Below, one piece after another: positions 42,880-51,824 of a stretch of DNA of 64,000 nt. The stretch is from an uncultured Balneola sp. (GTDB lineage: Bacteria > Bacteroidota > Rhodothermia > Balneolales > Balneolaceae), in NCBI GenBank assembly GCA_902529365.1, contig CABZWK010000001.1:1-64000 (forward strand), in the 5' to 3' direction. The notes under the pieces are model-generated. The model did no database searches, was not told where the DNA came from, and worked only from the letters and a program-made list of their open reading frames with translations. Both the position numbers and the translations under genes were made by a program. Positions within the stretch are counted from its first letter, which is position 1, and each line of letters begins with the position of its first letter.

Positions 42880-44442
42880 TCATATTTTGATCTTTATCCC
42901 AATCAATACGTTTATTAACTGATTGCTTTCTGAAATGCTTTCTTGAATAGGTTTAGTAGAATCCATGTCTCGATACTCATATAAAATAGAACGATCATTC
43001 CACTGTATATATTGTGTGGTTATATCTAGAAAGAAATCCCTACTTATTGGAATTCCAATACCACCAGAATATAGCGTACGAGTTTCATTAATTTGGACTG
43101 ATTTAGACGGCAAGATAGAAGTACCAGCTCTTAATTCTGCACCATTTTTAAAACGATATTGTGCACCGATTCTGGTGTTCATTACCGATTGGTATCTTTG
43201 ATTAATACTTTGCTCTATAGCGGCTTCTTGATCTCTTAAAAAAGCCACTTCATCGAAATCTAAACTCTGATCATAGGTAAGGTCAATATCTGTTTTATTA
43301 TAAGATATAAAATCAACTCCTATACTAAGATCAAAGCCTTTTAGTTGGTCGACTGCCATTCCCAGAGAATACTTGGATGGGCGTGTTACCGCATAGGTAA
43401 ATTCCCCTTCGAAGCTTCTATCCTCAGGTTCATAATAGTTGTCAAAGCTGGTGGTTATCGTAGAATTGTATTCCTCTGTAATCTCCATGATAGATGGTAA
43501 TGACCAAGATGCCCCCAAGTTGAGATACTTCCCTAGTTGGTAAACTGCTCCGATTCTAGCTTCAAAACCTAGAACATCGGAACGTAATTTGTCGGAAAGC
43601 TGAATGCTATAAATATCCGTCCCATTTTCTCCATTTTCATCTTGCCCTATGAAATCACCATCATAGTCGTTATATAAATCTTCTTCCAAAATATTTCGGC
43701 TCATATTATGAAAGGCCTCATTTATTCCTAATGAAAATCCTATGTGAAGATTTTTCTTGAATTCAGTACCCATAAAGAAAGTAAATTCACGTGATCGCCC
43801 GTCTTGTGTTAATTCGCTTCGCTGATAGGTACCAGGGAACCCATCATCAAATCCTATTCTAAATATAGACTCGAGTTGTGTTTGTGCTTCATCAGCATAA
43901 TCAATGGCATAGGTCTCAAAAGCTATGCTACGGTAATCACTTGATTCGCCTTTAAATATATCGGTAATTGTACTTTGGTTGTTGAATGCACGAGATCCGA
44001 GTGATCGATTATAAATACTGTTTGTATGAATACCTCCACCAAGGACCAAACTACCAACTCGCGTTGGTAGTTTATAAACCACTCCTATGTTATTTATATA
44101 ATCAACTTTAGAATCCAATAACAGCTCTTTACCTCTAAAACTTTGATTAAATTCAGAGCGATTTCCCATATATCCAACGTTTACATAGCTACCCTTTATT
44201 AATGACATCGCTGCAGGATTGTCTATAAAACTAGCATATCCATTTTCCATGGCCACCGAAGGTAATATAGCTGAGTTTGCGCTACCTAAATATTGCTGGG
44301 AGCTAAATACTTGGCTCAAACTACTATAACTCATTGGATCATAACCATCCTGAGCCATGGTAGATGAAGCGGTAATTAGAAGCGTAATAGTGCTAAGTAT
44401 AACCAGTAGCTTCTTTGGGCTTTGTCGATATTCTTTTTTCAT
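42880..44442 (-). CDS. OmpP1/FadL-family outer-membrane beta-barrel protein
   Basis: 520 residues. Signal peptide 1-31 ending STMAQ. The mature N-terminus (YLGSANSAILPSVAMENGYA then SFIDNPAAMSL) has the FadL-type pattern of an N-terminal plug with a NPAxx box, followed by alternating amphipathic strands and a last strand NVLIGIKIKI. FadL proteins let hydrophobic molecules diffuse through the outer membrane. Its ATG shares one base with the TAA of the upstream Ser/Arg-rich lipoprotein (TAATG), so the two are translationally coupled. A bidirectional terminator ends the unit. Ligand unknown. Confidence 0.85.
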   Translation of the reverse strand: MKKEYRQSPKKLLVILSTITLLITASSTMAQDGYDPMSYSSLSQVFSSQQYLGSANSAILPSVAMENGYASFIDNPAAMSLIKGSYVNVGYMGNRSEFNQSFRGKELLLDSKVDYINNIGVVYKLPTRVGSLVLGGGIHTNSIYNRSLGSRAFNNQSTITDIFKGESSDYRSIAFETYAIDYADEAQTQLESIFRIGFDDGFPGTYQRSELTQDGRSREFTFFMGTEFKKNLHIGFSLGINEAFHNMSRNILEEDLYNDYDGDFIGQDENGENGTDIYSIQLSDKLRSDVLGFEARIGAVYQLGKYLNLGASWSLPSIMEITEEYNSTITTSFDNYYEPEDRSFEGEFTYAVTRPSKYSLGMAVDQLKGFDLSIGVDFISYNKTDIDLTYDQSLDFDEVAFLRDQEAAIEQSINQRYQSVMNTRIGAQYRFKNGAELRAGTSILPSKSVQINETRTLYSGGIGIPISRDFFLDITTQYIQWNDRSILYEYRDMDSTKPIQESISESNQLINVLIGIKIKI

Positions 44443-45695
44443 TACGACCCACTTCTTGATGAACGACTAGACGTAGAACGTCCAGTAGATTTAGATGAAC
44501 TTGATTTAGAGCGTGTCGTACTTTTTACCGCGCTTGAGCTTCGACTGGAACTTCCGCTAGTTGATCGAACCGCGCTTGAACTTCGGCTGGAACTTCCACT
44601 AGACCGGCCTACGCTTGAAGACGAACCGGTAGATCGACCCGTTGAACTTCTTCCTGAACTGCGAACCGTTCCTTTAGAACTACTTCCATTGCTACCCGAG
44701 GAACGAATGGTCCGCCCTGTTGAACGCCCTGTTGTTCCACTACTCCCACCGCTATTGTATATACTTCTAGATCGGGTTGATGAGGAAGATGTACTTTCCC
44801 AGCCTGATCGAGCATTTTGAGAAGCAGAACGAGTGCGAATTGCTTTTGAAGATGTATTTTCTCCAGCTCCCCTGGTTAAAGCAGAATTAGTTGAACTACT
44901 TAGACCATAACGTCTTGCTCCACGAAGCTTATTTGAATTAGAGCGGTTATTTGCCTCTCCAATGAATATAGTCGACCCACCATAAGGGGGAAATCCCCAA
45001 TATGCAATATTTCCGTAATACCCATATCTATAAGAGTTAAATCCGTAAAAACCATTCCAACTGTTGTAAAATGGATCATATGGACTATACCATGACCAGC
45101 CACCGTATCCACTCCATGCCCAATAAGAACTCATACTCCAAGCGCTATAGTATCCATAGTGCCTTCCCCACCATCCTACATGCAATCGCCACCAACGTTT
45201 TGCATACCAATCAACCCAAAAATCATCATCAAACCAACCATCACGATATCCCCTGTTATAACCACGATCAAAACCATTTTCGTATCCAAGATCGTAGGCA
45301 TAGTCGTGACCATTTTCACGAGAGTAAGAGCCAAGATTAGATGAATTGATGGCATGTATATAATGCTCGTCATACCATTGCTCGGCTTCGTAATCTTTGT
45401 AATAAATACTTTGTTCCGAAAGATTCGTGCTGCTTGTTTTGTCTACCGAAATGTTAGAAGATTCATTTTGGAGTCGACGCTCCTCGTTGTAGTTAGGGTT
45501 GGAGGTTTGCTTAGTAGATGACCAGTCGTATCCTGAGGATGTTCGTTCGTCATCGTCCCAAGAATAATATCCATTTTCGCTAACCTGAGTAAGGCGATCC
45601 AAATCATATGATAGCTGCATTTGCGTGTAGCATCCAGTGCTAAGCCATCCAAATCCTATTGTAAGTATCATGATTGTAAACGAATGGGTTTTCAT
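44442..45695 (-). CDS. Low-complexity lipoprotein: Trp/Tyr/Gly-rich centre and Ser/Arg-rich tail
   Basis: 417 residues, unlike any family I can name. Lipobox LSTGC gives acylated Cys22. Residues 30-140 are polar and acidic; 140-250 are strikingly rich in Trp, Tyr, Gly and Phe (DDFWVDWYAKRWWRLHVGWW and more); 255-417 is a Ser/Arg/Gly/Thr-rich basic tail with degenerate repeats such as SGSSSRSSSAV, present twice. The tail is strongly positive and presumably unfolded, the aromatic part may self-associate or bind carbohydrate. Coupled by TAATG to the FadL-like barrel, it could be a surface-exposed anchor or glue protein. Codon composition in the tail is as expected from Ser and Arg repeats; no frameshift is seen. 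Confidence 0.8.
   Translation of the reverse strand: MKTHSFTIMILTIGFGWLSTGCYTQMQLSYDLDRLTQVSENGYYSWDDDERTSSGYDWSSTKQTSNPNYNEERRLQNESSNISVDKTSSTNLSEQSIYYKDYEAEQWYDEHYIHAINSSNLGSYSRENGHDYAYDLGYENGFDRGYNRGYRDGWFDDDFWVDWYAKRWWRLHVGWWGRHYGYYSAWSMSSYWAWSGYGGWSWYSPYDPFYNSWNGFYGFNSYRYGYYGNIAYWGFPPYGGSTIFIGEANNRSNSNKLRGARRYGLSSSTNSALTRGAGENTSSKAIRTRSASQNARSGWESTSSSSTRSRSIYNSGGSSGTTGRSTGRTIRSSGSNGSSSKGTVRSSGRSSTGRSTGSSSSVGRSSGSSSRSSSAVRSTSGSSSRSSSAVKSTTRSKSSSSKSTGRSTSSRSSRSGS
44450..44830. repeat. Degenerate low-complexity repeats encoding the Ser/Arg-rich tail
   Basis: Short imperfect direct repeats dominate; the clearest is the near-duplicate CTTGAGCTTCGACTGGAACTTCC / CTTGAACTTCGGCTGGAACTTCC pair, with copies starting near 44532 and 44577. 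Period and sequence drift, and it is coding, so it is not a CRISPR or intergenic repeat. Such tracts are prone to length change by slippage. Confidence 0.6.
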
Positions 45696-45783
45696 ATGAC
45701 CTCCAGTTTTGTGTTAACTTCTTTATTTAATATGAATAATTTAGTTATTAGGTACCATCACATATTGATGTTAGTACATCCCT

Positions 45784-46413
45784 TTACAACTCGCCTCTAA
45801 GCGACTTTGCAATTACTTGTGCTTTAGAATTAACGTGTAATTTTTTGTAAATGTTGCGTATGTGAGCTCTTACGGTATCAATGGATATATCTAATCGATC
45901 GGCAATCAACTTATAACTAAGTCCATCGACCAAACCATTGACAATGTCTTGTTCCCTGTTTGTAAGATTACTCTCTTGCTGCTTTTGTCCTCTATCATTA
46001 AAGTGTGTGATAACCTTGCGGGCAATCTGGGGAGACATGGGCGCCCCTCCCTGCATTAATAACTCAATGGCATTTTTGATTTCAGGTAAAGATGTGTGCT
46101 TTAATAAATAGCCTGATGCTCCTGCTTTTAGGGAGTCAAATATTTTGTGTGAATCATGATAGACCGTCAACATTATTATTTCGATATCAGGATATTTTTG
46201 CTGGATAATTTTCATGCCTTCTATCCCACTCATACCAGGCAACTGTATATCCATCAATAGTACATTGGGATGTGGATAGGTCGTTAAATAATCCAACATT
46301 TCCTCTACACTTTCCGTAGCTACTAGGCAGGACATATCTTCTTGCATGTCTAGATACCTCTGCATGAGTTGCCGAATTTTTTTGTTGTCTTCTATAATGC
46401 CAACTTGTGCCAT
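45784..46413 (-). CDS. NarL/LuxR-family response regulator
   Basis: 209 residues. Receiver domain 1-125 with phospho-acceptor Asp55 (VLLMDIQLPG), acidic pair Glu8/Asp9, switch Thr in MLTVYHD and Lys in LLKHTSLP. C-terminal LuxR-type helix-turn-helix about 142-205 (LTNREQDIVNGLVDGLSYKL, DTVRAHIRNIYKKLHVNSKA). It lies 26 nt downstream of the propeller histidine kinase and is surely its partner. Output genes are unknown; the adjacent Ser/Arg-rich lipoprotein-FadL operon, 88 bp downstream on the same strand, is a plausible target. Confidence 0.95.
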   Translation of the reverse strand: MAQVGIIEDNKKIRQLMQRYLDMQEDMSCLVATESVEEMLDYLTTYPHPNVLLMDIQLPGMSGIEGMKIIQQKYPDIEIIMLTVYHDSHKIFDSLKAGASGYLLKHTSLPEIKNAIELLMQGGAPMSPQIARKVITHFNDRGQKQQESNLTNREQDIVNGLVDGLSYKLIADRLDISIDTVRAHIRNIYKKLHVNSKAQVIAKSLRGEL

Positions 46414-46439
46414 ATACCAGAATTAGGGGTTTGCCAATG

Positions 46440-49403
46440 CTAATTACTTAAAGGAATTTGTATAGAGACAGAAAAACCTTTTTCATTGTCTATTTTAAGT
46501 ATTCCGTTCATTCTTTGCGCTCGCATTTCCATGTTACGTAAACCATGGCCTGTTTTTTTAGTTTGACTGACGTCACTTCCATTATCGAAAACATCCGCAT
46601 GTAGTGTACTTTGTACTAGTGCGAGCCCAATCGACACCCGGTCACCATTGGAATACTTTACCACGTTATTTAACGCTTCCTTTATGATGAGATAGGTATT
46701 TTCTCTTATTTCTACTGGTATTTTCTTCTCCATTGGGAGCGAATCAAAAGCATATTCTATATCAAACTGTGCCATATCAAGAATAGCTAAAGCATAATCT
46801 TGAATCCGATCGGTAAGATCACCTAATGAATCGTTCCTAGCATCAATGGACCAAACTATATCATCCAAACTTCCCACAATTTTTCGACACTGACGACCTA
46901 TTTGAGTAAGGGAATCTTTTAATTCCTGCTGGATAGTACCTGCTAATAAAAAATCGGATTGTAGGGCAATCTCAGTTAAACTAGCGCCTACATCATCATG
47001 TAAATCACTCGCTATCCGAACGCGCATACGCTCCATATCAACAAGCTTTATTACTTTGGCTGTTCTGCGAATTAAGTACAATACCCACCCAATTAGAATA
47101 AAAACACCGAGCCAAAACCATGCATTTTCATAGTATGGTGGGTTTACCTTGAATCGTACCTGTGCTAGATCTTCACTTGTTAGTCCATTTGAATTTATCG
47201 CTTGAACTTGAAACGTATAATTTCCAGATGGGAGGCTAGGATATTGGATTGAGGTGTTTTTTGTTTGCTGCCACTGCTCTTCTAAGCCAATTAGCTTATA
47301 TCGGTAGTACAACTGATCAGGAGCCATAAAATTTAGCCCTATGAAGGCTACTTCTAAAAAGTTCTGATTGTAGTCAGTCTTTAATTTTTCTGTACTGTAA
47401 GGATCTACGTTGACACCGGAGAGAAGCACTTCCTCAATGTGAATTCTAGGTGATACTTCATTGCCCCTATATTTTTTTGGATCAAATTTGGATAAACCTT
47501 CTACCGTACCTAACCAATATTGACCTTTGGAATCCTCATAAAATGCACCCAGATTCATCTCGTTACTGATCAAGCCTTCTTCCTTTGTGATGGTTTTGAA
47601 GGTCTTATCATCCAAATTATATTGAATTAAGCCACCGTTGGTTCCTATCCATAAGATTTTAGGGTTTTTTGGGTCTTCATAAAGAAAGTAGCACACTCTA
47701 CTTGGTAAGCCATCATTTTCCGTTATTGCCACTAATTCTTGTCCACTAATCTTGGCTAAGCCTCCGAATGTATGCGCCCAAATATTACCCTGACTGTCTT
47801 CGAGAACCCCCATAACCGACATATTGGGTAAGCCTTCTGCCAATCCCCATGTATGAAAGGTTCCATCTTGGCTCATTTCAACCACTCCGGAGTAGGTTGC
47901 CACCCATATTGTACCATCACTATCTTCTATACTTTTTAACACAGTGTTTGACGGCCAAGAAGCTGTTTGGGTACTGTACTGAGTTATTGTCCAAGTTTCT
48001 GGGGTATATAGGTCTTTATACTCTACTTTTATGAGCCCATGATCGTAAGTGCTTACCCACATGACGGATGAATTACTCCATCGAATATGTCTAATTTTTC
48101 GAAAGGGAAAATAGCGTTCATTAATGGTCTCAACACGTCCATCCTTGACATAACTTAAGGCATCCCTCATTCCTATCCATGTTCTTCCAGCTGGATCTTG
48201 ACTTAGATGGTACACACGTTGATCTGCTAGACCTTTTAATTGTGGCCATTTCTTTGGGCTTACTTCGGTTGGACTTTTGCTTCGGGTATTGAAATCGGCA
48301 TATTCTTTTGGTAATATCTGGATTCCCCCACCGTAACTTCCTAACCATAGATCTCCATTTTCTTGCTCAATGAAACTAGTAACTAAGTTATTACTAAGGG
48401 TATTCGACAGATCGTAGTTAACTACATATTCTCCTAGAAAAACGTTGGCGCCTCCGCCATAGGTACCAATCCATAGTATTCCTTCCTTGTCAAAGAATAG
48501 ATTGTTTATTAGGGTATTCGACAATCCTTCTTCGGTTCCATATTTGATTAGGACATCCTCTCTTTGATGTAACAATCCATCCTCCGTTCCCATCCAAAGG
48601 GTACCATCCTGGTCAAGTGCTAATGTTTGGATTCTGGCAACTATGCCTGTATTGATACCTCCCTGAAGTTCGATTTGCCCGTCTTTATACCGATAAAGCC
48701 CATCACGTGATCCTATCCAAACAACGTTATTAGCGGTGTCTAGTACGGCATCCCGGTAACGAATTTCCTTGCTTATTGGGGTGATATTAAATGTGGTAGA
48801 ATCAGATTGATTATAGATATCTAATTCGAAGATACCTGATCGTGACACGAGTAAGTAGGATGAGTCTAACTCCACTATTTTTCGAACTGGACCGTTGAAT
48901 GTTAAAGTTGATTGATTAAGATGTAACAATGATCTAGGATATTTGGGTGAATATAAATAGATACCTTTCTCTTCCGTCCCCAACCACAGTTGGTTTTGTG
49001 AATCCTCAAATAAACTAATTATAGAGTTAGTAGGTACTTCCGAAACATGATATATGCTATCTTTTATTGGAGAATACCAGTGTAGACCCTGTGATGTCCC
49101 TATCCAAATTTTATTGTCAGCACCCTTATACAGTGTATTTATTTGGGTGCTTTTTAAGCCGTTTTCTTGTAAGTATATTGTGAAATCATGCCCATCGAAT
49201 TGGTTAAGCCCAAAACCCGTTCCCATCCAGATATAGCCTTTTTCGTCTTGAATTAATGTATTTACTACCGACTCACTTAAGCCTTGGCCAATGGAATAAT
49301 TCCGAAATGCGTACTCCTGAGCAGAGCTTGACCCTACATAACTTAGCAGAAGTACCATTACCCATTTACTGAGAAAGTAAATAGGTGAATAAATCCTCTT
49401 CAT
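46440..49403 (-). CDS. Two-component sensor kinase with periplasmic beta-propeller and HisKA_3 domain
   Basis: 987 residues from the ATG at 49403, which places a normal signal sequence (YSPIYFLSKWVMVLLL...SSAQ) at the N-terminus; the frame is open to 49511 (1023 residues). The periplasmic part contains about 13-14 propeller motifs of the (I/L)W(I/M/L)GTxxGL type (IWMGTGFGLNQFDG to YWLGTVEGLSKFD), enough for two seven-bladed propellers, then a Y_Y_Y domain with ISYPSLPSGNYTFQVQA-like residues, one transmembrane helix (WFWLGVFILIGWVLYLI), and a NarX-type kinase: DLHDDVGASLTE (phospho-His), N-box EALNNVVKYSN and GHGLRNMEMRA. The same sensor architecture as the Bacteroides polysaccharide sensors, but without the fused receiver/AraC part. 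Ligand unknown. Confidence 0.93.
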   Translation of the reverse strand: MKRIYSPIYFLSKWVMVLLLSYVGSSSAQEYAFRNYSIGQGLSESVVNTLIQDEKGYIWMGTGFGLNQFDGHDFTIYLQENGLKSTQINTLYKGADNKIWIGTSQGLHWYSPIKDSIYHVSEVPTNSIISLFEDSQNQLWLGTEEKGIYLYSPKYPRSLLHLNQSTLTFNGPVRKIVELDSSYLLVSRSGIFELDIYNQSDSTTFNITPISKEIRYRDAVLDTANNVVWIGSRDGLYRYKDGQIELQGGINTGIVARIQTLALDQDGTLWMGTEDGLLHQREDVLIKYGTEEGLSNTLINNLFFDKEGILWIGTYGGGANVFLGEYVVNYDLSNTLSNNLVTSFIEQENGDLWLGSYGGGIQILPKEYADFNTRSKSPTEVSPKKWPQLKGLADQRVYHLSQDPAGRTWIGMRDALSYVKDGRVETINERYFPFRKIRHIRWSNSSVMWVSTYDHGLIKVEYKDLYTPETWTITQYSTQTASWPSNTVLKSIEDSDGTIWVATYSGVVEMSQDGTFHTWGLAEGLPNMSVMGVLEDSQGNIWAHTFGGLAKISGQELVAITENDGLPSRVCYFLYEDPKNPKILWIGTNGGLIQYNLDDKTFKTITKEEGLISNEMNLGAFYEDSKGQYWLGTVEGLSKFDPKKYRGNEVSPRIHIEEVLLSGVNVDPYSTEKLKTDYNQNFLEVAFIGLNFMAPDQLYYRYKLIGLEEQWQQTKNTSIQYPSLPSGNYTFQVQAINSNGLTSEDLAQVRFKVNPPYYENAWFWLGVFILIGWVLYLIRRTAKVIKLVDMERMRVRIASDLHDDVGASLTEIALQSDFLLAGTIQQELKDSLTQIGRQCRKIVGSLDDIVWSIDARNDSLGDLTDRIQDYALAILDMAQFDIEYAFDSLPMEKKIPVEIRENTYLIIKEALNNVVKYSNGDRVSIGLALVQSTLHADVFDNGSDVSQTKKTGHGLRNMEMRAQRMNGILKIDNEKGFSVSIQIPLSN

Positions 49404-49534
49404 TAGAACCTGGGTTTGTTTTTTGGACTTTGTAAAAAGGGTTTCTTTTTCCTTGTGCATATGGTAATATACTAAGCTTGGTGTAATATGTATGCCATTT
49501 ATGGCTACCATCTATTCAAATTAATACAGCTAAT

Positions 49535-50650
49535 GTGAGTACTTCAGATTTTTCTATTACGCTTCGTAGCTACGACGAAGAGATTAGAGATTTTTTAGAC
49601 ACTGTTCTTTTAGGCAGCCCTGGTGGTATTCAATATCGAGTCCATAGGGAAACGAGTATGAATCAACATGAAAATGTTTATTTTTTGTGTTTGTCTAGAA
49701 ATGAAAAGCTTCTAGGGGTTGTTGGACTTGTACATAGGATTGATATAAGTGGAAAAACATGGCTATATATTAGGTATCTACATATTAAGAGAACTCTAGT
49801 TCCTGACAAAATAAATAGAACTGCCGTACTTAATCGAAATGCATTAACCAGTAAAAAAAGTCGAGACCAGCGCATTTCTTTACTCGAAAAGAAACTTCTT
49901 GGGCATTTAGAAGAATTTTCACAGCGATTAGCTACCAAGAACACTCTTCATGCATACGCTTTTGTGGAAGATAAAAATCATCGGTCTATGAAGCTTTGCA
50001 ACCGTTTTGACTTTAAGAAGACTCAGGAGATTCAAACGTTGTTATTCCACCGCTTCAACCCATCTTCTCATTCCCAGATCCGCCTATTGACACATGAAGA
50101 GTTACAAGGAATGGATCATAATTTACGCCATTTTTACGATATATATAAAGCGTATCATACCGAAGGCATTATCCAACAAGGGTATTTTTTGGGATACTGG
50201 ATGAATGGAGAATGGGTGGCTATAACACGAATCATGAGACACCTTTGGAATATAGAACGCCTGCCGGAACGTTTTTCTTTTTTGCACAAATGGAAACTTG
50301 ACCGCTGGCCTTATCTTCGGAGGGTGATTCCTGGACAGGCATTTCATTTTTTAACAGCTGACTACTTTTGGTTTAAGCTAGGGTATGAACGGTATCTTGA
50401 GAAGATTATGGAGCATGCCTTAGCCAAAGAGGATGTTAATACTGTAATGCTTTGGCTGTCAAAAGAAAGTCCACATAATCAGGTACTAAGAAAATCTATT
50501 TCTTGGGGCTTTTTTAATAAACTGGAGCATTCAAGTAGCATTTCTTTGGTGATGAGAGAATTCGGGGGTGATAGAGTAGAGGCTCAAGAAATTAAAATTC
50601 TGAAAACCAGAATATGCCCTACTTTTATAAACGCTCACGATATGACGTAG
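49535..50650 (+). CDS. GNAT-like protein of unknown function
   Basis: 371 residues, GTG start (an ATG two bases earlier is immediately followed by TGA, so is not used). No signal or membrane segment. The N-terminal half looks like an acetyltransferase fold: EKLLGVVGLVHRIDISGKTW and YIRYLHI strands, then FVEDKNHRSMKLCNRFDFKK, which resembles the acetyl-CoA helix and following strand. The second half (MNGEWVAITRIMRHLW, WPYLRRVIPGQAFHFLTADYFW, YLEKIMEHALAKEDVNTVML, SPHNQVLRKSISWGFFNK) repeats this order, so it may be a tandem GNAT. Divergent from the sensor kinase gene. Function unknown. Confidence 0.75.
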   Translation: MSTSDFSITLRSYDEEIRDFLDTVLLGSPGGIQYRVHRETSMNQHENVYFLCLSRNEKLLGVVGLVHRIDISGKTWLYIRYLHIKRTLVPDKINRTAVLNRNALTSKKSRDQRISLLEKKLLGHLEEFSQRLATKNTLHAYAFVEDKNHRSMKLCNRFDFKKTQEIQTLLFHRFNPSSHSQIRLLTHEELQGMDHNLRHFYDIYKAYHTEGIIQQGYFLGYWMNGEWVAITRIMRHLWNIERLPERFSFLHKWKLDRWPYLRRVIPGQAFHFLTADYFWFKLGYERYLEKIMEHALAKEDVNTVMLWLSKESPHNQVLRKSISWGFFNKLEHSSSISLVMREFGGDRVEAQEIKILKTRICPTFINAHDMT

Positions 50651-50676
50651 TTTTGTTTAAAGCATAGAGTATATAC

Positions 50677-50784
50677 ATGGCTTTACTCGTAGTTTTCCTG
50701 AGCTTTACCCTAGGATGTTTTCTAGGCGCTGTTCTAAGTTGTGCCCTAATCAACACGCAAAGGCCTTATCAAGCAAATTATTAG
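50677..50784 (+). CDS. 35-residue single-pass membrane peptide
   Basis: ATG at 50677 to TAG at 50784: starts [20 protein letters not shown], then [15 protein letters not shown]. One hydrophobic helix with GxxxG-like small-residue spacing ([10 protein letters not shown]) and a short polar tail, reminiscent of DUF3789-type mini membrane proteins. It lies 27 nt after the GNAT-like gene and overlaps the last codon of rpoD by 4 bp on the other strand. Too short for routine ORF calling; real-gene status is moderate. Confidence 0.5.
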   Translation: MALLVVFLSFTLGCFLGAVLSCALINTQRPYQANY

Positions 50785-51635
50785 CCTAAATATACACGCA
50801 AGGCTGCACTTCTATTGTGGTGACGTAATTTACGGAGAGCTTTTTCTTTGATTTGACGAACTCGTTCTCTGGTTAAATCAAATCGCTCGCCAATTTCTTC
50901 AAGGGTTAGGGAATGTTCACGGCCAATACCAAAATAGAGACGGATTACTTCTGCTTCTCGTTTGGTTAGTTTAGAAAGTGCTCGTTCGATTTCAACTTTA
51001 AGGGACTCGCCCATAAGTTCGAAGTCCGGATTGGGTATTTCTTCGTTTTCAAGTACATCGAGCAGTCGATTATCTTCTCCTTGAGCAAAAGGAGCGTCCA
51101 TTGAAAGATGGCGACCGGATATCTTCAAGGTGTCTGCCACTTCACCCACGGTCATTTCTAGACTTTCGGCTAGTTCGTGAGCAGATGGTAAACGCTCATA
51201 TTCTTGTTCCAACTTAGAAAGTTCTTTCCCTATTTTATTGAGGGCTCCAACTCTGTTTAGGGGCAACCTAACGATACGACTTTGCTCAGCTAAAGCTTGT
51301 AGAATGGACTGACGAATCCACCAAACGGCATACGAAATAAACTTGAATCCGCGAGTTTCATCAAATCTTTTAGCCGCTTTAATCAGACCTAGGTTCCCTT
51401 CATTGATCAAATCACCAAGTGATAAACCTTGATTCTGGTATTGCTTAGCAACAGAAACCACAAAACGTAAATTGGCTTTGGTTAAATCTTCAAGTGCTCT
51501 TTGGCTTCCTTTTTGAATTTCTTTTGCTAGACGAACTTCATCATCCGGAGTAATTAGTTTTTCTTTACCAATTTCATGTAAATAGCGATCGAGTGATTCA
51601 GATTCACGGGTAGAAATACCTGAGCTTTTTGCCAC
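50781..51635 (-). CDS. rpoD: RNA polymerase primary sigma factor (RpoD/SigA, short form)
   Basis: 284 residues, the short primary sigma typical of Bacteroidota, lacking the large 1.1 and non-conserved regions of E. coli sigma-70. Region 1.2 ([22 protein letters not shown]), region 2 with [21 protein letters not shown] and [20 protein letters not shown], region 3, and region 4 helix-turn-helix [29 protein letters not shown] are all intact. It directs housekeeping transcription. A 189-bp gap precedes it and contains no gene. Confidence 0.97.
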   Translation of the reverse strand: MAKSSGISTRESESLDRYLHEIGKEKLITPDDEVRLAKEIQKGSQRALEDLTKANLRFVVSVAKQYQNQGLSLGDLINEGNLGLIKAAKRFDETRGFKFISYAVWWIRQSILQALAEQSRIVRLPLNRVGALNKIGKELSKLEQEYERLPSAHELAESLEMTVGEVADTLKISGRHLSMDAPFAQGEDNRLLDVLENEEIPNPDFELMGESLKVEIERALSKLTKREAEVIRLYFGIGREHSLTLEEIGERFDLTRERVRQIKEKALRKLRHHNRSAALRVYLG

Positions 51636-51824
51636 AATAATTTAGTTTAATTCGAATTGTTCAGAAAAATTGTAGGAGTATAAATAATGTTTTATATGCG
51701 CCTACAAGGTGCGATGATATTGCGAATATCAATACAATACTAACTCTACAATCAAAGTAATTTCGAATATACGGAAAAAATTCACAGTTTTGTAGCCTTT
51801 AATACTGTTATTGCCATGCTATTT

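Noticed and set aside
44422-44820. Open frame on the plus strand opposite the Ser/Arg-rich lipoprotein tail, translating to a Leu/Glu/Arg/Asp-rich 132-residue protein
   Set aside because: It is the antisense shadow of a low-complexity Ser/Arg tract; the opposite strand has a lipobox and coupled downstream gene.
44450-44830. Repeated spacing considered as a CRISPR-like array
   Set aside because: Repeats are coding, imperfect and of changing period, with no spacer structure or cas genes.
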